From IMG/VR virus record IMGVR_UViG_3300030110_003875, positions 1 through 26,778 of that record: DNA of 26,778 nt. One strand, given 5' to 3'. Numbering within the stretch: position 1 is the first letter of the stretch; each line of letters begins with the position of its first letter. The notes under the pieces were generated by a model, which had not been told where the DNA came from, searched no databases, and was given only the letters and a program-made list of their open reading frames with translations. Both the position numbers and the translations under genes were made by a program. The DNA comes from a virus. Shown one piece after another: positions 12,201-17,775 of this stretch.

Positions 12201-15200
12201 ATCGATTGACAAATCTCAAGATGTCATACATTTCTCAGGTATCACATCATTCTTTGGTGCTGATAACGTTAGAGTAAGTAGTGGTAATACAAGCGAGGTA
12301 ATGAAGATATTATCTGTCGGTATTGGGACAACAAATGGTATTAAAGTAAGAAGACAGAGATTAGGAACAACTATTGCAGGATTCCCAACTGGAGCATTAG
12401 TTGAAAAAATACGTGGTAATTATAATATTGTTGAAAGTGAAATAACTTTCGCAGAAGCACCTCCGGGAAAAAATCCAATAGGATCAGTAACAAATCCTCC
12501 AGATGAAAGAGACTTTGCTGGTATCACAACATCATCAAGTTTCCAAGGAAGAGTGTTTACTCGATCTGGTATTGTCAACGGAACTACAGAAACTTATTCT
12601 ACTAATCATTTGTATGATGATTTGACATCAGACTTTAATGGTAAAAATAGACAGTATGCACTCACTGTAGATAAGGCTCAAAAAACAGGTATCGCTACTA
12701 ATAATGCATTAATACTTATTAACGGTATATTACAAGCACCCGGATCGAATGGTGATTTTGAATTAACAACTGTTGGTTCAGGTACAACAATAACATGGAC
12801 TGGTGCTGCGAGTTCTGTAGCAAGAGATGTAAACACTGCTGGAATACCAGTCGGTGGAATTATTGTGTCAGTTGCATCTACAAGTGGATTTGGATATCAA
12901 CCATTAGTAAGTGCTGGAGGAACGGCAGTTGTATCATTAGCAGGTACTATTAATAGTGTAAGTATTGGTAATACAGGTTCTGGTTATAGATCAGGTATAC
13001 AGACTGTATCTGTAGGTTTACAAACTGAGGGATTTGATCAATCTGGCATAACAACCATTGGTCTTGCTAATGTAACTGATGGTCATGTAACTAGCGTAAG
13101 TATTACTAATCCACAATTCTTCTATAAACCAAGAGACATTTATAATGTTGGTTACTCTTCAATCACTGGTATCACAACTATAACTACCGCATTTGCACAT
13201 AACCTATCTGTTGGTAATGAAGTAGTCGTATCTGGTATTGCATTTACTTGTGACTATGCTCCAGCTGTTGGAGTTCAAAGTGCAAACTATGATAATACAA
13301 CTGGTATTATGACAGTTACTACATCTGCTGCTCATGGTTTATCAGTAACTGGTAAGAGTAGTGATGTAATATTAACTGGTTTAGCATTTACATGTGGACT
13401 CGGTGCTACAGTCAATCACGTTTATCCAAGAAACAGAGATCGTTTCTTCGACACTGCAATATCAATTGCATCTACAACATCAACTTCAATTACTTTAGAT
13501 GTATCCAAGTCTCCAGTTGGTCAACAATATACTCATAGATTTATAGGTGCTGCAAGTAGTGCTGTAATACAAGGTGGTGATTATTCTCACACATTCCGTT
13601 ATGCTCTTGAGAACGCAGTCACAACTGGTGTTGGAACTCAATTTACACCAACAAACGCAACTTATAATGCATCGACTGGAGTATTTGTAATATCAATACC
13701 AAGTCATGGTCTATCTACAAATGATACTGTGGGTATCGGTACAAGTTCAATTGTATTCTCTTGTGAAATGGATAATTATGGCAGCGATCATCCATACCCA
13801 AGACCAACTGATCCGATAGCTGGCATTCAAACTGCGATTACTGCCGTTACTACAAACACCATTACACTGAATGTAGGTAAGTCTGAATTGAACTTCTATG
13901 ACGTGTCTGATGCGACCTATGCTGCTGATACAGGTGTATTAGTACTAACCATAGGTGCTCATACATTATTACCCGGAAGAAGTATTAAATTGAAAAAAGA
14001 GTCTTTAAGATTTACTTGTTCTAAAAATAACTATGCTACTCAACACAGATATCCAAGAGAAGGAGATCCTTATTTTGACGGAACTCCAGTGGTAGGTGTT
14101 GCAAGTGCAACTCAATTTACAATTAATGTTGGTGTATCAACTGTTCCAACACAATATGTTTCTGGTGGATTTATTCAACCAGCGATTATTGCACCAAGAG
14201 CAAATAATAACTCTGCAAGTGGTCAAGATGTAGCATTTGATGGTGCATCAGTCATAAGAGTTCTAAGTGCGACAGAATTTGAAATTAATAGTGGTATATC
14301 AACAAGAGCTCACCTTTACGCAAGAGGTGGTAGAGTTGATCAGTTAACGAAGATTGTTATTGATGATCCACTATCATACAGTGATTTACAATTAATTCAT
14401 AGCACTACAAGTCCCGGATTTGCTGGATCTGAAGCAAGAGCAGATGTTGTTGTAAGTCAAGGATCTACTGTGATGGACTTTAAGATTACTAATACTGGAT
14501 ATGGATATGGTGTTGGTGAAATACTTACATTATCTCTCACTGGTTCAGCTGGAATACCTACTACTTCAAGTTTTGTTGATACTCAAGAATTTAGAATTAC
14601 AATCAATGACATATCAAGTGATAACTTTAGTGGATGGTCTGTTGGATCATTACAAGTATTGGATACTTTCCAAAATTTATTTGATGGATCGAGAAGAACA
14701 TTCCCACTAAGTGTTGGGGGAGATTCATTATCAATTCAGGCAAAACCCGGATCACCTGTTACTGTTCAGGATACATTATTTGTATTTGTCAATGATATAC
14801 TACAAATACCCGGTGAGTCATATACATTCTTAGGTGGTAGTAATATTACCTTTGATGAGGCACCTAAATTTGGAGATACTCTTAAAATATTATTCTATCG
14901 TGGAACAGGTGGTGCGGATGTTGTTGATAGAGATATCATTGAGTCTGTTAAAGTAGGTGATGATTTAACTCTTGGTTATGCAAGATCCCTCAATCAAGAA
15001 AGTTTCTTACAAGAAGAATCAAGAAGTGTCGTTGAGATAACATCATCAAATTCAGTTGACACAAACACATATAATGGCCCCGGTGTATTTGAAGACACTA
15101 GAGTTTATAGACCAATTGTTTGGACTAAACAAACTGAAGACAAAATTGTTGAGGGTAAAATAGTACATAAGGATAGAGACTTATATAAAGGTAACTTATC

Positions 15201-16200
15201 CCCAACTACAAACTTTATTCAAACAGTTGGTGTTGGCACAACTGTTGCTTATGTAACTGGTGTAAGACCATTCTTTAATGCAAAGAATGAAAACTCCGTA
15301 TCAACAGAGTTCCAAAAAAATATTGTCATTATTAATAATGTTGAAAGATTAGCAGCTGCAGCGACTGCAATTGTTTCTGCTGCTGGAACAATATCATCAG
15401 TTGCAATTTCAACGGGTGGTAGAGGATATGATAGTGCACCAACTGTAACTATACAAAATCCTGTTGGACTTGGAACCACTGCTCGTGCTGAAGCAACTGC
15501 TTCAATTACAAATGGTGTTGTGACAAGCATATCTGTCTCAACTGCCGGTACAGAATATAGTGATGCAACTCCACCAGTTGTTCTTATTGGTGCGGATCCA
15601 GTTCTTGAAGAACAAAATACAGTTATATCATATAATGGTGATCATGGTATCATCACTGGTATTGGAACTACATCTTTAGCTGGTGTTGCTGTTACTGGTA
15701 TAGTATTTGATTTAGTGATTCCAGCGGATTCATTCTTGAGAAAATCTGAGTTTACACAAGGAGCATCGGGTTCAGGTGCTAATAGTGGTATCGTTACCTC
15801 TGGATTAAACGTAGGTGATTTCTTCATTGTAAGTAATTCTAACGTAGGTCATGGATTAACATCACTAAATACAGATGGTAGTTCTGTGGGTGTTGGTACA
15901 ACTTACATCGACAATGTTTATCGTGTTGCTCACCGTACACTTGGTGTTACAACTGATGCGATGGGATTTGGATCAACAGTCGTTACACAGGTCGTAGTCA
16001 GTGTTAATAGTCTTAACGGATTAACTGGTTTAGGTTATAGTATGTACTTTGGTGACTATAGTTATGGTAAGTTAATGCTTAATGATAGAAACACAGTTCG
16101 CTCTTATCCAGTTAACACATCTAACGGAGTTACTGGTATATTGACAGGGCCAATCGTCAAGAGAAAACAATTCTTAAAAACTCAAAGTTATTCCACATAA
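2425..16200 (+). CDS. 7: Giant gp7-like baseplate wedge protein (4591 residues)
   Basis: A single uninterrupted frame encodes 4591 residues, against about 1032 for T4 gp7. Two segments identify it. The first, DFYSTRGTDESFNILFGALYG at about 192-212, followed by a glutamate-valine-isoleucine-like stretch and a V-N-R-T-L-Y motif, resembles gp7's YDFYSTKG region. The second, with YYHAFSYSVKSK at 2554-2565, W2571 and H2580-TAGF, resembles the later gp7 segment that ends in a His-Pro-x-Gly-Phe motif. Position between gp6 and gp8 agrees with the T4 order 6-7-8. Between these two anchors, and for 2,000 residues after them, lie repeated beta-rich modules: GxGY repeats, His-x-Leu-x-x-Gly modules, a degenerate YHYH domain at about 1313-1410, a duplicated domain at about 2820-3070 and a Cys/His-YPR array at about 3580-3890. 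I infer that the core docks in the wedge and the extra modules project outward. The codon use and AT-rich composition look like those of the neighbours. The gp7 assignment rests on remembered T4 sequence, so treat it as likely rather than proven. Confidence 0.8.
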   Translation: MSEKRVKLNQIVKNQLPSYVQEDFPLVGSFLSQYYQGQEYQGGPIDLIQNIDSYIKLSECGSLIKSTNTTAYAGVTTSTIFVSNTTGFPDNYGLIKINDEVITYESKTDISFVNCKRGFSGITSFRNPSDPENLVFTTSTAGKHENNTTVENLSVLFLDEFLKKTKNQFLHGFQKDLNEKVNKSQFIRQSKDFYSTRGTDESFNILFGALYGEQVDIIRPIDDVIKPSNADYRKTRDFIVEPYVGDPENLVNRTLYQDEFENISKAYAPVGSVEKVAVGINTNTYYKLSLDAGQSNPDGSTSLIYGNFSTHSKTTIIGQVGIAQTYIDVDSTLGFPNSGTLSFLYENGTSGVCTYSDRTINQFLGINTTGITTSIADNTAIDQSTFVYASDGETDNGIQVKIRGVLNNLIIPPDVNNQKIGSKIKIKNLGKIGNNVKENNWLFNTSQSYVVKSLEIVDSVNSTYKLVTQDTNILRIGDKVTTHETLAEGTQWGDKITETFEPASNKLYTVTDVFDNNTCLITGTGISEPTKVTKVSRRISKVDSDIHSNLNKFTANIQNIYIKPDGGLVNGVPYYGPSHEHPTKGTMMVGEKHISGFHETIDPIEGQNKVYVASSSLPFTGVAKLNPKTQKLTFGGTYNKNDEEIKISDQVDHNYFTGDSVYYTPQKGSVNTVDSEGNTIFQEYIISRLFAEGLYYIKRIDANTVKFAKSQSDIYRGIFTKVTPDGGVDSVTIASNDIEKYQFQGKVIQPQKLVREVSIPINESQKVTTNPGYTGILVDGVEVLNYKSKDFVYHGKLESVNVVKGGENFDIINPPVVAIDDSVGSGATAKAAVRGSLKEIRILDSGFDYIEEPIIKITGGNGRNANAAAKLNTVQHELIINGDGVGLGTIKLDAAGINTSSIGFTTYHRFRQGERVVYDPLGSIPIVGLATQATYYVSSVSEYTVTLHKSYDEAITGVNTISFTSYGSGVQSFKSLNGKAVLSSVVILNSGSGYENKERSCESTGISTALSIINIPSHDYKTGEIVKYSVDGTTIDGLSTDKEYYVSVVNDDQFKLAAVGVGTTVSNFYLKTNQFNEFRNTGVGTHTFNYPSISVEVIGRVGVSSISGNTFEASVQPIFRGEITSLQLTSTGVGYGASEILNFNRVPEINLNTGRDAVITPVVANGRIVDVSVSYGGTDYNSPPDLVVLGIGSDAKLVPQINSSGTITSVNIESGGIGYGATTTTIRVDASGKGSGFQPYLQKWRVNEFRKNLSNLNDDDVFISSPTNRLFGLQCSYIYAARNLRRISYSNDADGKTLFGKKDLSIISGVESDSDQHSPILGWAYDGNPIYGPYGYSRRDGGDIVQLKSGYVDETSKKDNRPPTSSFPPEFFVEDFTYKVSNDDSILDENNGRFCVTPEYPNGTYAYFSTFDSTAASDGIFKNFKKPKFPYLIGDKYNSRPNRFNFSRVSNQIDFDINKSNSIRNVYPLSLNKDFSGYDYLTESYKFVNQDSNIDYVTKGGVNSVGITSGGINYKVNDRIVFDPNVDSSFEARGKVTKLKGSISGISVSTETISGVKFYRDVGATFVGIASTSLNLQNNVIVNVGGLSTTKSDLLGSYSIGISSTRLILSQGIGTAGATGIVTFFNVEGNLERIRTNDRFKVGLSTETVKVLEVDTLSSRIRVLRPVEAVGVSHTQSTILEEIPRVFTFSSGIKTSFTAREDKELYFNPSNSIGTSHSDPDNETGIGNTITINNPGAGPTTRLIPRGSIFIPQHGLKTGDVVNYELNGVNGSETAPKVKFFTATPTVNTTVGIGTSLFVIRKTDNLIGLSTVRVGLGSTGIRFGLGLTGTLPTFEEIQFLDVGIGSIHSLRFKDRNVVTGKIDRNVVTIVGTGTHGLTNNDTVFVDVNPGINTTITVKYNKIRRKAIFNPLDYVAAGITTNAATGGIRNSINIDDHKLTTGTKVIHTSDSPIGLDNNKEYYVYVVDTNTLKFVDGKYQLSQEFPEFVGITSTGSGTISPINPPFVFYKDSNAIFDLTDSSLSYTQSSTKYPAFYFDFYKDQKFNEVYETSGVTESFDVSRTGTIGVTGDAKVTLKVNENTPSNLYYKLSPVDISDNLTENKEIVIDDEVILNNNITTKISGYSGEFKIVSTGSTTFQYDVESLPESTSYTPTTSTLKYTTISTSTYGSIDEITVTESGGGYQVVPGITTITSDVGSGAVIEVFSSTIGKPTKISLENIGFNYPSDNTLKPEALFPQVLRITPLSGFKSIGITSFGKGYNQNPSLVVLDGVTKKPITDIDLRYNPEEEIVEILENTESLNDTTPTLIPIGNPNGIRAKNVTYDNSTQEVTVTMKNTFSGTLNAIGEYIDPFPFSVGDKVLVENVSVGVGSTASGYNSSDYDYALFTLTKVHPNYGGVGIVTYSMAEFLQQNIEFPGIFNAVKSNATLVPEKYFPQFDVKLQPTDFRIGDDIQMVDSSGTVVKGAVSGWNNSSKYITVESNREFEIGQIIEQTKFRGERGSNNEYTAPTGAKGIIKEKIKFETKYNLDNSSIVDNGWQTKTGFLNDEIQRVHDNDYYHAFSYSVKSKVQYDEWKDIVGTLNHTAGFKKFGNLQVESQLPNERFDDLVVRPVSVVTKLVDLISVESLQSFNDFDLVSENYVKGFEKPFSDEFNFKSRILTDFSESVSNRVVTIDDFSNLFNNNPRSTPYADVYRNRLSDGRTQFFVAYIQDRLFTGERQIMIVNTLHDTGKGITMMNQYGSVETTLDLGTFDYVIEGIESVLRFYPHKSRINDYNVVLWSYQIDTNQLGVSTTNVATATTSIPAEPYDPTTSEGLNGSLVSIQSTCVSVAGGAAGTVFTLAGIGTTVSGHRSAKLFVSVEASDGSVEYDQVSIIHDGTNVGFQEYGQLTVHSSDAYSSTGNIGTFFPLMVGNDLVVRYTPDAGLTTAFINATAIGIATEGYIGIGSYDMAYAEMSAQSTGISSSATPVPVGIASYSDAYDAAYCIVQIADKLNGSYELAEVIIIDDYSDDDNVYLTEYGNVKVGTAFAGLGTISGRRTTNNITELTFVPNAGIGVSITTFLNSLRVEENSELLPSGATREVGGEAVKDLQNASMESGFANYEGTESAIKTKFALEHKEDPIFKKPYDGSESEVVNVTANTITLPNHFFVTGEEVSYAHTDRRTGISSAIGIASTEFPALGITTTLMPSSLFIIKKGENKIQLARSAQDALKEVAVPLDLTHVGIGTSHTFTSKNANTRVLVAIDNYLQSPIAGTSVTTTLDRSIDKSQDVIHFSGITSFFGADNVRVSSGNTSEVMKILSVGIGTTNGIKVRRQRLGTTIAGFPTGALVEKIRGNYNIVESEITFAEAPPGKNPIGSVTNPPDERDFAGITTSSSFQGRVFTRSGIVNGTTETYSTNHLYDDLTSDFNGKNRQYALTVDKAQKTGIATNNALILINGILQAPGSNGDFELTTVGSGTTITWTGAASSVARDVNTAGIPVGGIIVSVASTSGFGYQPLVSAGGTAVVSLAGTINSVSIGNTGSGYRSGIQTVSVGLQTEGFDQSGITTIGLANVTDGHVTSVSITNPQFFYKPRDIYNVGYSSITGITTITTAFAHNLSVGNEVVVSGIAFTCDYAPAVGVQSANYDNTTGIMTVTTSAAHGLSVTGKSSDVILTGLAFTCGLGATVNHVYPRNRDRFFDTAISIASTTSTSITLDVSKSPVGQQYTHRFIGAASSAVIQGGDYSHTFRYALENAVTTGVGTQFTPTNATYNASTGVFVISIPSHGLSTNDTVGIGTSSIVFSCEMDNYGSDHPYPRPTDPIAGIQTAITAVTTNTITLNVGKSELNFYDVSDATYAADTGVLVLTIGAHTLLPGRSIKLKKESLRFTCSKNNYATQHRYPREGDPYFDGTPVVGVASATQFTINVGVSTVPTQYVSGGFIQPAIIAPRANNNSASGQDVAFDGASVIRVLSATEFEINSGISTRAHLYARGGRVDQLTKIVIDDPLSYSDLQLIHSTTSPGFAGSEARADVVVSQGSTVMDFKITNTGYGYGVGEILTLSLTGSAGIPTTSSFVDTQEFRITINDISSDNFSGWSVGSLQVLDTFQNLFDGSRRTFPLSVGGDSLSIQAKPGSPVTVQDTLFVFVNDILQIPGESYTFLGGSNITFDEAPKFGDTLKILFYRGTGGADVVDRDIIESVKVGDDLTLGYARSLNQESFLQEESRSVVEITSSNSVDTNTYNGPGVFEDTRVYRPIVWTKQTEDKIVEGKIVHKDRDLYKGNLSPTTNFIQTVGVGTTVAYVTGVRPFFNAKNENSVSTEFQKNIVIINNVERLAAAATAIVSAAGTISSVAISTGGRGYDSAPTVTIQNPVGLGTTARAEATASITNGVVTSISVSTAGTEYSDATPPVVLIGADPVLEEQNTVISYNGDHGIITGIGTTSLAGVAVTGIVFDLVIPADSFLRKSEFTQGASGSGANSGIVTSGLNVGDFFIVSNSNVGHGLTSLNTDGSSVGVGTTYIDNVYRVAHRTLGVTTDAMGFGSTVVTQVVVSVNSLNGLTGLGYSMYFGDYSYGKLMLNDRNTVRSYPVNTSNGVTGILTGPIVKRKQFLKTQSYST
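6280..6655 (+). other. YHYH-type domain, signature degenerate
   Basis: Residues about 1286-1410 of the giant protein show the YHYH-domain pattern. LGWAYDGNPIYGPYGY lies at 1321-1336 and NGRFCVTPEYPNGTYAYF at 1391-1408. Typical members have a D-G-x-P-I-Y-G motif, then an N-G-R-F-x-x-T-P-E-Y-P-x-G-T-Y element and then the Y-H-Y-H string. Here the last element reads YAYF at 1405-1408, so both histidines are missing. The domain is known in secreted bacterial proteins and as an insert in cyanophage structural proteins; its function is unknown. Surface display on the tail is an inference. Confidence 0.75.
9985..10200 (+). other. Second gp7-like core segment
   Basis: Residues about 2521-2592 of the giant protein read like the conserved gp7 segment just before its C-terminal region. 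There is an aromatic YYHAFSYSVKS stretch at 2554-2564, W2571, then a hydrophobic helix and an N-H-T-A-G-F turn at 2579-2584 in place of the usual H-P-x-G-F. It is followed by a further conserved-looking region (about 2660-2790) that mentions no repeat pattern. In T4 gp7 this segment lies only about 150 residues after the FYSTKG motif by my recollection; here it lies some 2,350 residues after. Confidence 0.55.
10861..11625 (+). repeat. Two-copy duplicated domain in the giant protein
   Basis: Residues about 2820-2940 and 2960-3070 are two copies of the same fold. Each has a hydrophobic strand (AKLFVSVEASDGSVEYDQV and AYCIVQIADKLNGSYELAEV), then an H/D-D-x-x-x-V acidic turn, then an x-E-Y-G-x-(L/V)-x-V strand, a Gly-rich stretch and a final strand ending in T/V-P-(D/N)-A-G. 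Copies are clearly diverged, so the duplication is old. This domain pair lies directly after the second gp7-like core segment and may be a fibre or decoration module; its function is not known to me. Confidence 0.7.
12630..12815 (+). repeat. Fibre-type beta module, copy 1
   Basis: Residues about 3403-3464 follow the pattern N-R-Q-Y-A-L-T-V, then A-L-I-L-I-N-G-I-L-Q-A-P-G, then a hydrophobic strand with I-T-W-T-G. The second copy lies at 14680-14925. Each copy holds one 'x-x-I-N/D-G/D-I-L-Q-x-P-G' turn. I recognise this as a module that recurs in marine phage tail proteins, without a known function. Confidence 0.6.
13165..14165 (+). repeat. Cys/His-YPR tandem modules in the giant protein
   Basis: Residues about 3580-3915 contain tandem units of roughly 85-125 residues. 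Each complete unit has an A/S-H-x-L turn, then F-(T/S)-C, then H-x-Y-P-R about nine residues on, then an acidic residue and a strand with T-(I/F)-x-(L/I)-(D/N)-V. The cysteines are C3609, C3657, C3780 and C3865; the His-x-Tyr-Pro-Arg motifs begin at H3665, H3789 and H3874. The first cysteine (C3609) lacks its own HxYPR and looks like a shortened unit. The steady pairing of Cys and His could mean a metal site, but nothing else supports that. Confidence 0.7.
14680..14925 (+). repeat. Fibre-type beta module, copy 2
   Basis: Residues about 4086-4167 read G-S-R-R-T-F-P-L-S-V, then TLFVFVNDILQIPGESY, then N-I-T-F-D-E-A-P and a strand ending F-Y-R-G-T-G. It matches the module at 12630-12815 but is longer and closer to the usual form. 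It precedes the C-terminal 400 residues, which end with two more GxGY-type repeats and a short tail. Confidence 0.65.
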
Positions 16201-16207
16201 ATAAATA
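16196..16207 (+). promoter_or_regulatory. Late-promoter-like element before gp8
   Basis: Two overlapping elements, CATAAATA (16196-16203) and AATAAATA (16200-16207), match seven of eight positions of the T4-type late promoter. They straddle the giant gene's stop codon and end 11 bases before the gp8 ATG, in the longest gap between two complete genes. Marine T4-like phages accept variation at the first base of this motif, so a late promoter for gp8 and the downstream genes is likely. The very short distance to the start codon would give an almost leaderless message. Confidence 0.5.
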
Positions 16208-16218
16208 AAAAATCTCAA

Positions 16219-17769
16219 ATGGCAGCTATAATTACTGATCAGATAAGAATATTAAATGCAAAGAATTTTGTTGCAGGAGTTTCAACGTCTACTAATTCAT
16301 ATTATTCATTCGTAGGTTTAACAGATCCAACAGCAATACAATCAGATTGGGACGATGATCCCCCTTCTCCAATTGATAATTTTACAAATCATAATGATTT
16401 TTGGGACACTGCAATCGCTTTAAAGAAGATAAATGCGACTGATGTAAAACAAGTGGTTAAGAAGAACTCTTGGACTTCTGGAACAACTTATGATTATTAC
16501 AGAGCTGACTATAGTATAACCAATCCACCTAAACATGCACAAGGAACATCATTATATTCCTCTAATTATTTTATATTAAATAGTGATTTTAGAGTTTACA
16601 TTTGTTTAAAAAACGGAACAAGTCCTGAACAACCAGACGGTAAACCATCATTAGATGAACCAACATTTACCGATTTGGAACCAAAGGTTGCTGGAACAAG
16701 TGGTGATGGATACGTTTGGAAATATCTTTATACAATAAAACCCTCAGAGTTAGTCAAGTTTGACTCAACAGAGTACATGCCAGTTCCCTCAGATTGGGCA
16801 ACCGGATCAGATAACTCTGCTGTAAGAGACAACGCAGTTGATGGTGGTATTAAGGTTATTGTTATACAAGATCGTGGTGTTGGATTAGGAACTGCAAATA
16901 GAACATATACAAGAGTCCCTATTAAAGGTGATGGTAGTGGTGCCGAGTGCACAGTGGTTGTAAATGCAGATCAACAAATTGGATCTGTTGATATAACCAA
17001 TCAAGGGTCAGGATATACATTTGGAACGGTTGATATCGTGGCTGGTGGTTTACCAAGACCAGACTCATATCCCCAACTTGATGTTGTTATACCTCCAACT
17101 GGTGGTCATGGATCAGATATCTATAAGGAATTAGGTGCAACTAATGCTTTAGTATATTCTAGAATTGAAAATGATTCTGAAAATCCAGATTTTATCACAG
17201 GAAATCAAATTGCAAGAATCGGCATTCTTGAAAATCCAAAAGCATTTGGATCATCGTCAACACTTACCTTAGACAAAGCAAGTGCAGCATACGCCATGCG
17301 TCTTACTGGAACTGGATATAGTAGTGCTACATTTACTGCAGACGCTATTATTACACAAACTACTGGCACAGGTGTCACTGCGATAGGAAAAGTAATTAGT
17401 TATGAACAGACTACTGGCGTTTTAAAATATTGGCAAGATCGCACTATGGCTGGATTTACAACTGTGGGTGCTGCAACAACAACACCAATTTATGGATTTA
17501 ATGCTGATAGATTTACAGCGGATATATCTGATGGTGGAAGTGTAAATATAACAGGAGGAAGTATTTCTCTTGGTATTAACACGAGTTTTGATGGTTTATC
17601 AACCTCAATAAATAATAAAACATACTACCTTGGTCAAACATTTACAAGTGGTTTATCTAATCCAGAAGTTAAAAAATATTCTGGAAACATGCTTTATATT
17701 GATCATCGACCAGCAATCACACGTTCTTCTAATCAAAAAGAAGATATCAAAGTTATATTACAGTTCTAA
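16219..17769 (+). CDS. 8: Baseplate wedge subunit gp8
   Basis: This 516-residue protein matches T4 gp8 (334 residues) at several points: the G-D-G-Y-V-W-K-Y-L-Y-T-I motif at about 162-173, E-Y-M-P-V-P at about 184-189, and the C-terminal ending YSGNMLYIDHRP...EDIKVILQF, which lines up with T4's HSGEMIYMENRP...EEINILFTF. gp8 dimerises and links gp7 and gp6 arms in the baseplate wedge. The extra 180 residues lie in the middle: a GSGY-type repeat (about 235-275) of the same kind as in the giant gp7-like protein, and a beta-rich stretch at about 345-485. The start is the first ATG after the promoter-like site. I see no Shine-Dalgarno. The next gene begins six bases after the stop. Confidence 0.92.
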   Translation: MAAIITDQIRILNAKNFVAGVSTSTNSYYSFVGLTDPTAIQSDWDDDPPSPIDNFTNHNDFWDTAIALKKINATDVKQVVKKNSWTSGTTYDYYRADYSITNPPKHAQGTSLYSSNYFILNSDFRVYICLKNGTSPEQPDGKPSLDEPTFTDLEPKVAGTSGDGYVWKYLYTIKPSELVKFDSTEYMPVPSDWATGSDNSAVRDNAVDGGIKVIVIQDRGVGLGTANRTYTRVPIKGDGSGAECTVVVNADQQIGSVDITNQGSGYTFGTVDIVAGGLPRPDSYPQLDVVIPPTGGHGSDIYKELGATNALVYSRIENDSENPDFITGNQIARIGILENPKAFGSSSTLTLDKASAAYAMRLTGTGYSSATFTADAIITQTTGTGVTAIGKVISYEQTTGVLKYWQDRTMAGFTTVGAATTTPIYGFNADRFTADISDGGSVNITGGSISLGINTSFDGLSTSINNKTYYLGQTFTSGLSNPEVKKYSGNMLYIDHRPAITRSSNQKEDIKVILQF

Positions 17770-17775
17770 TAACTC

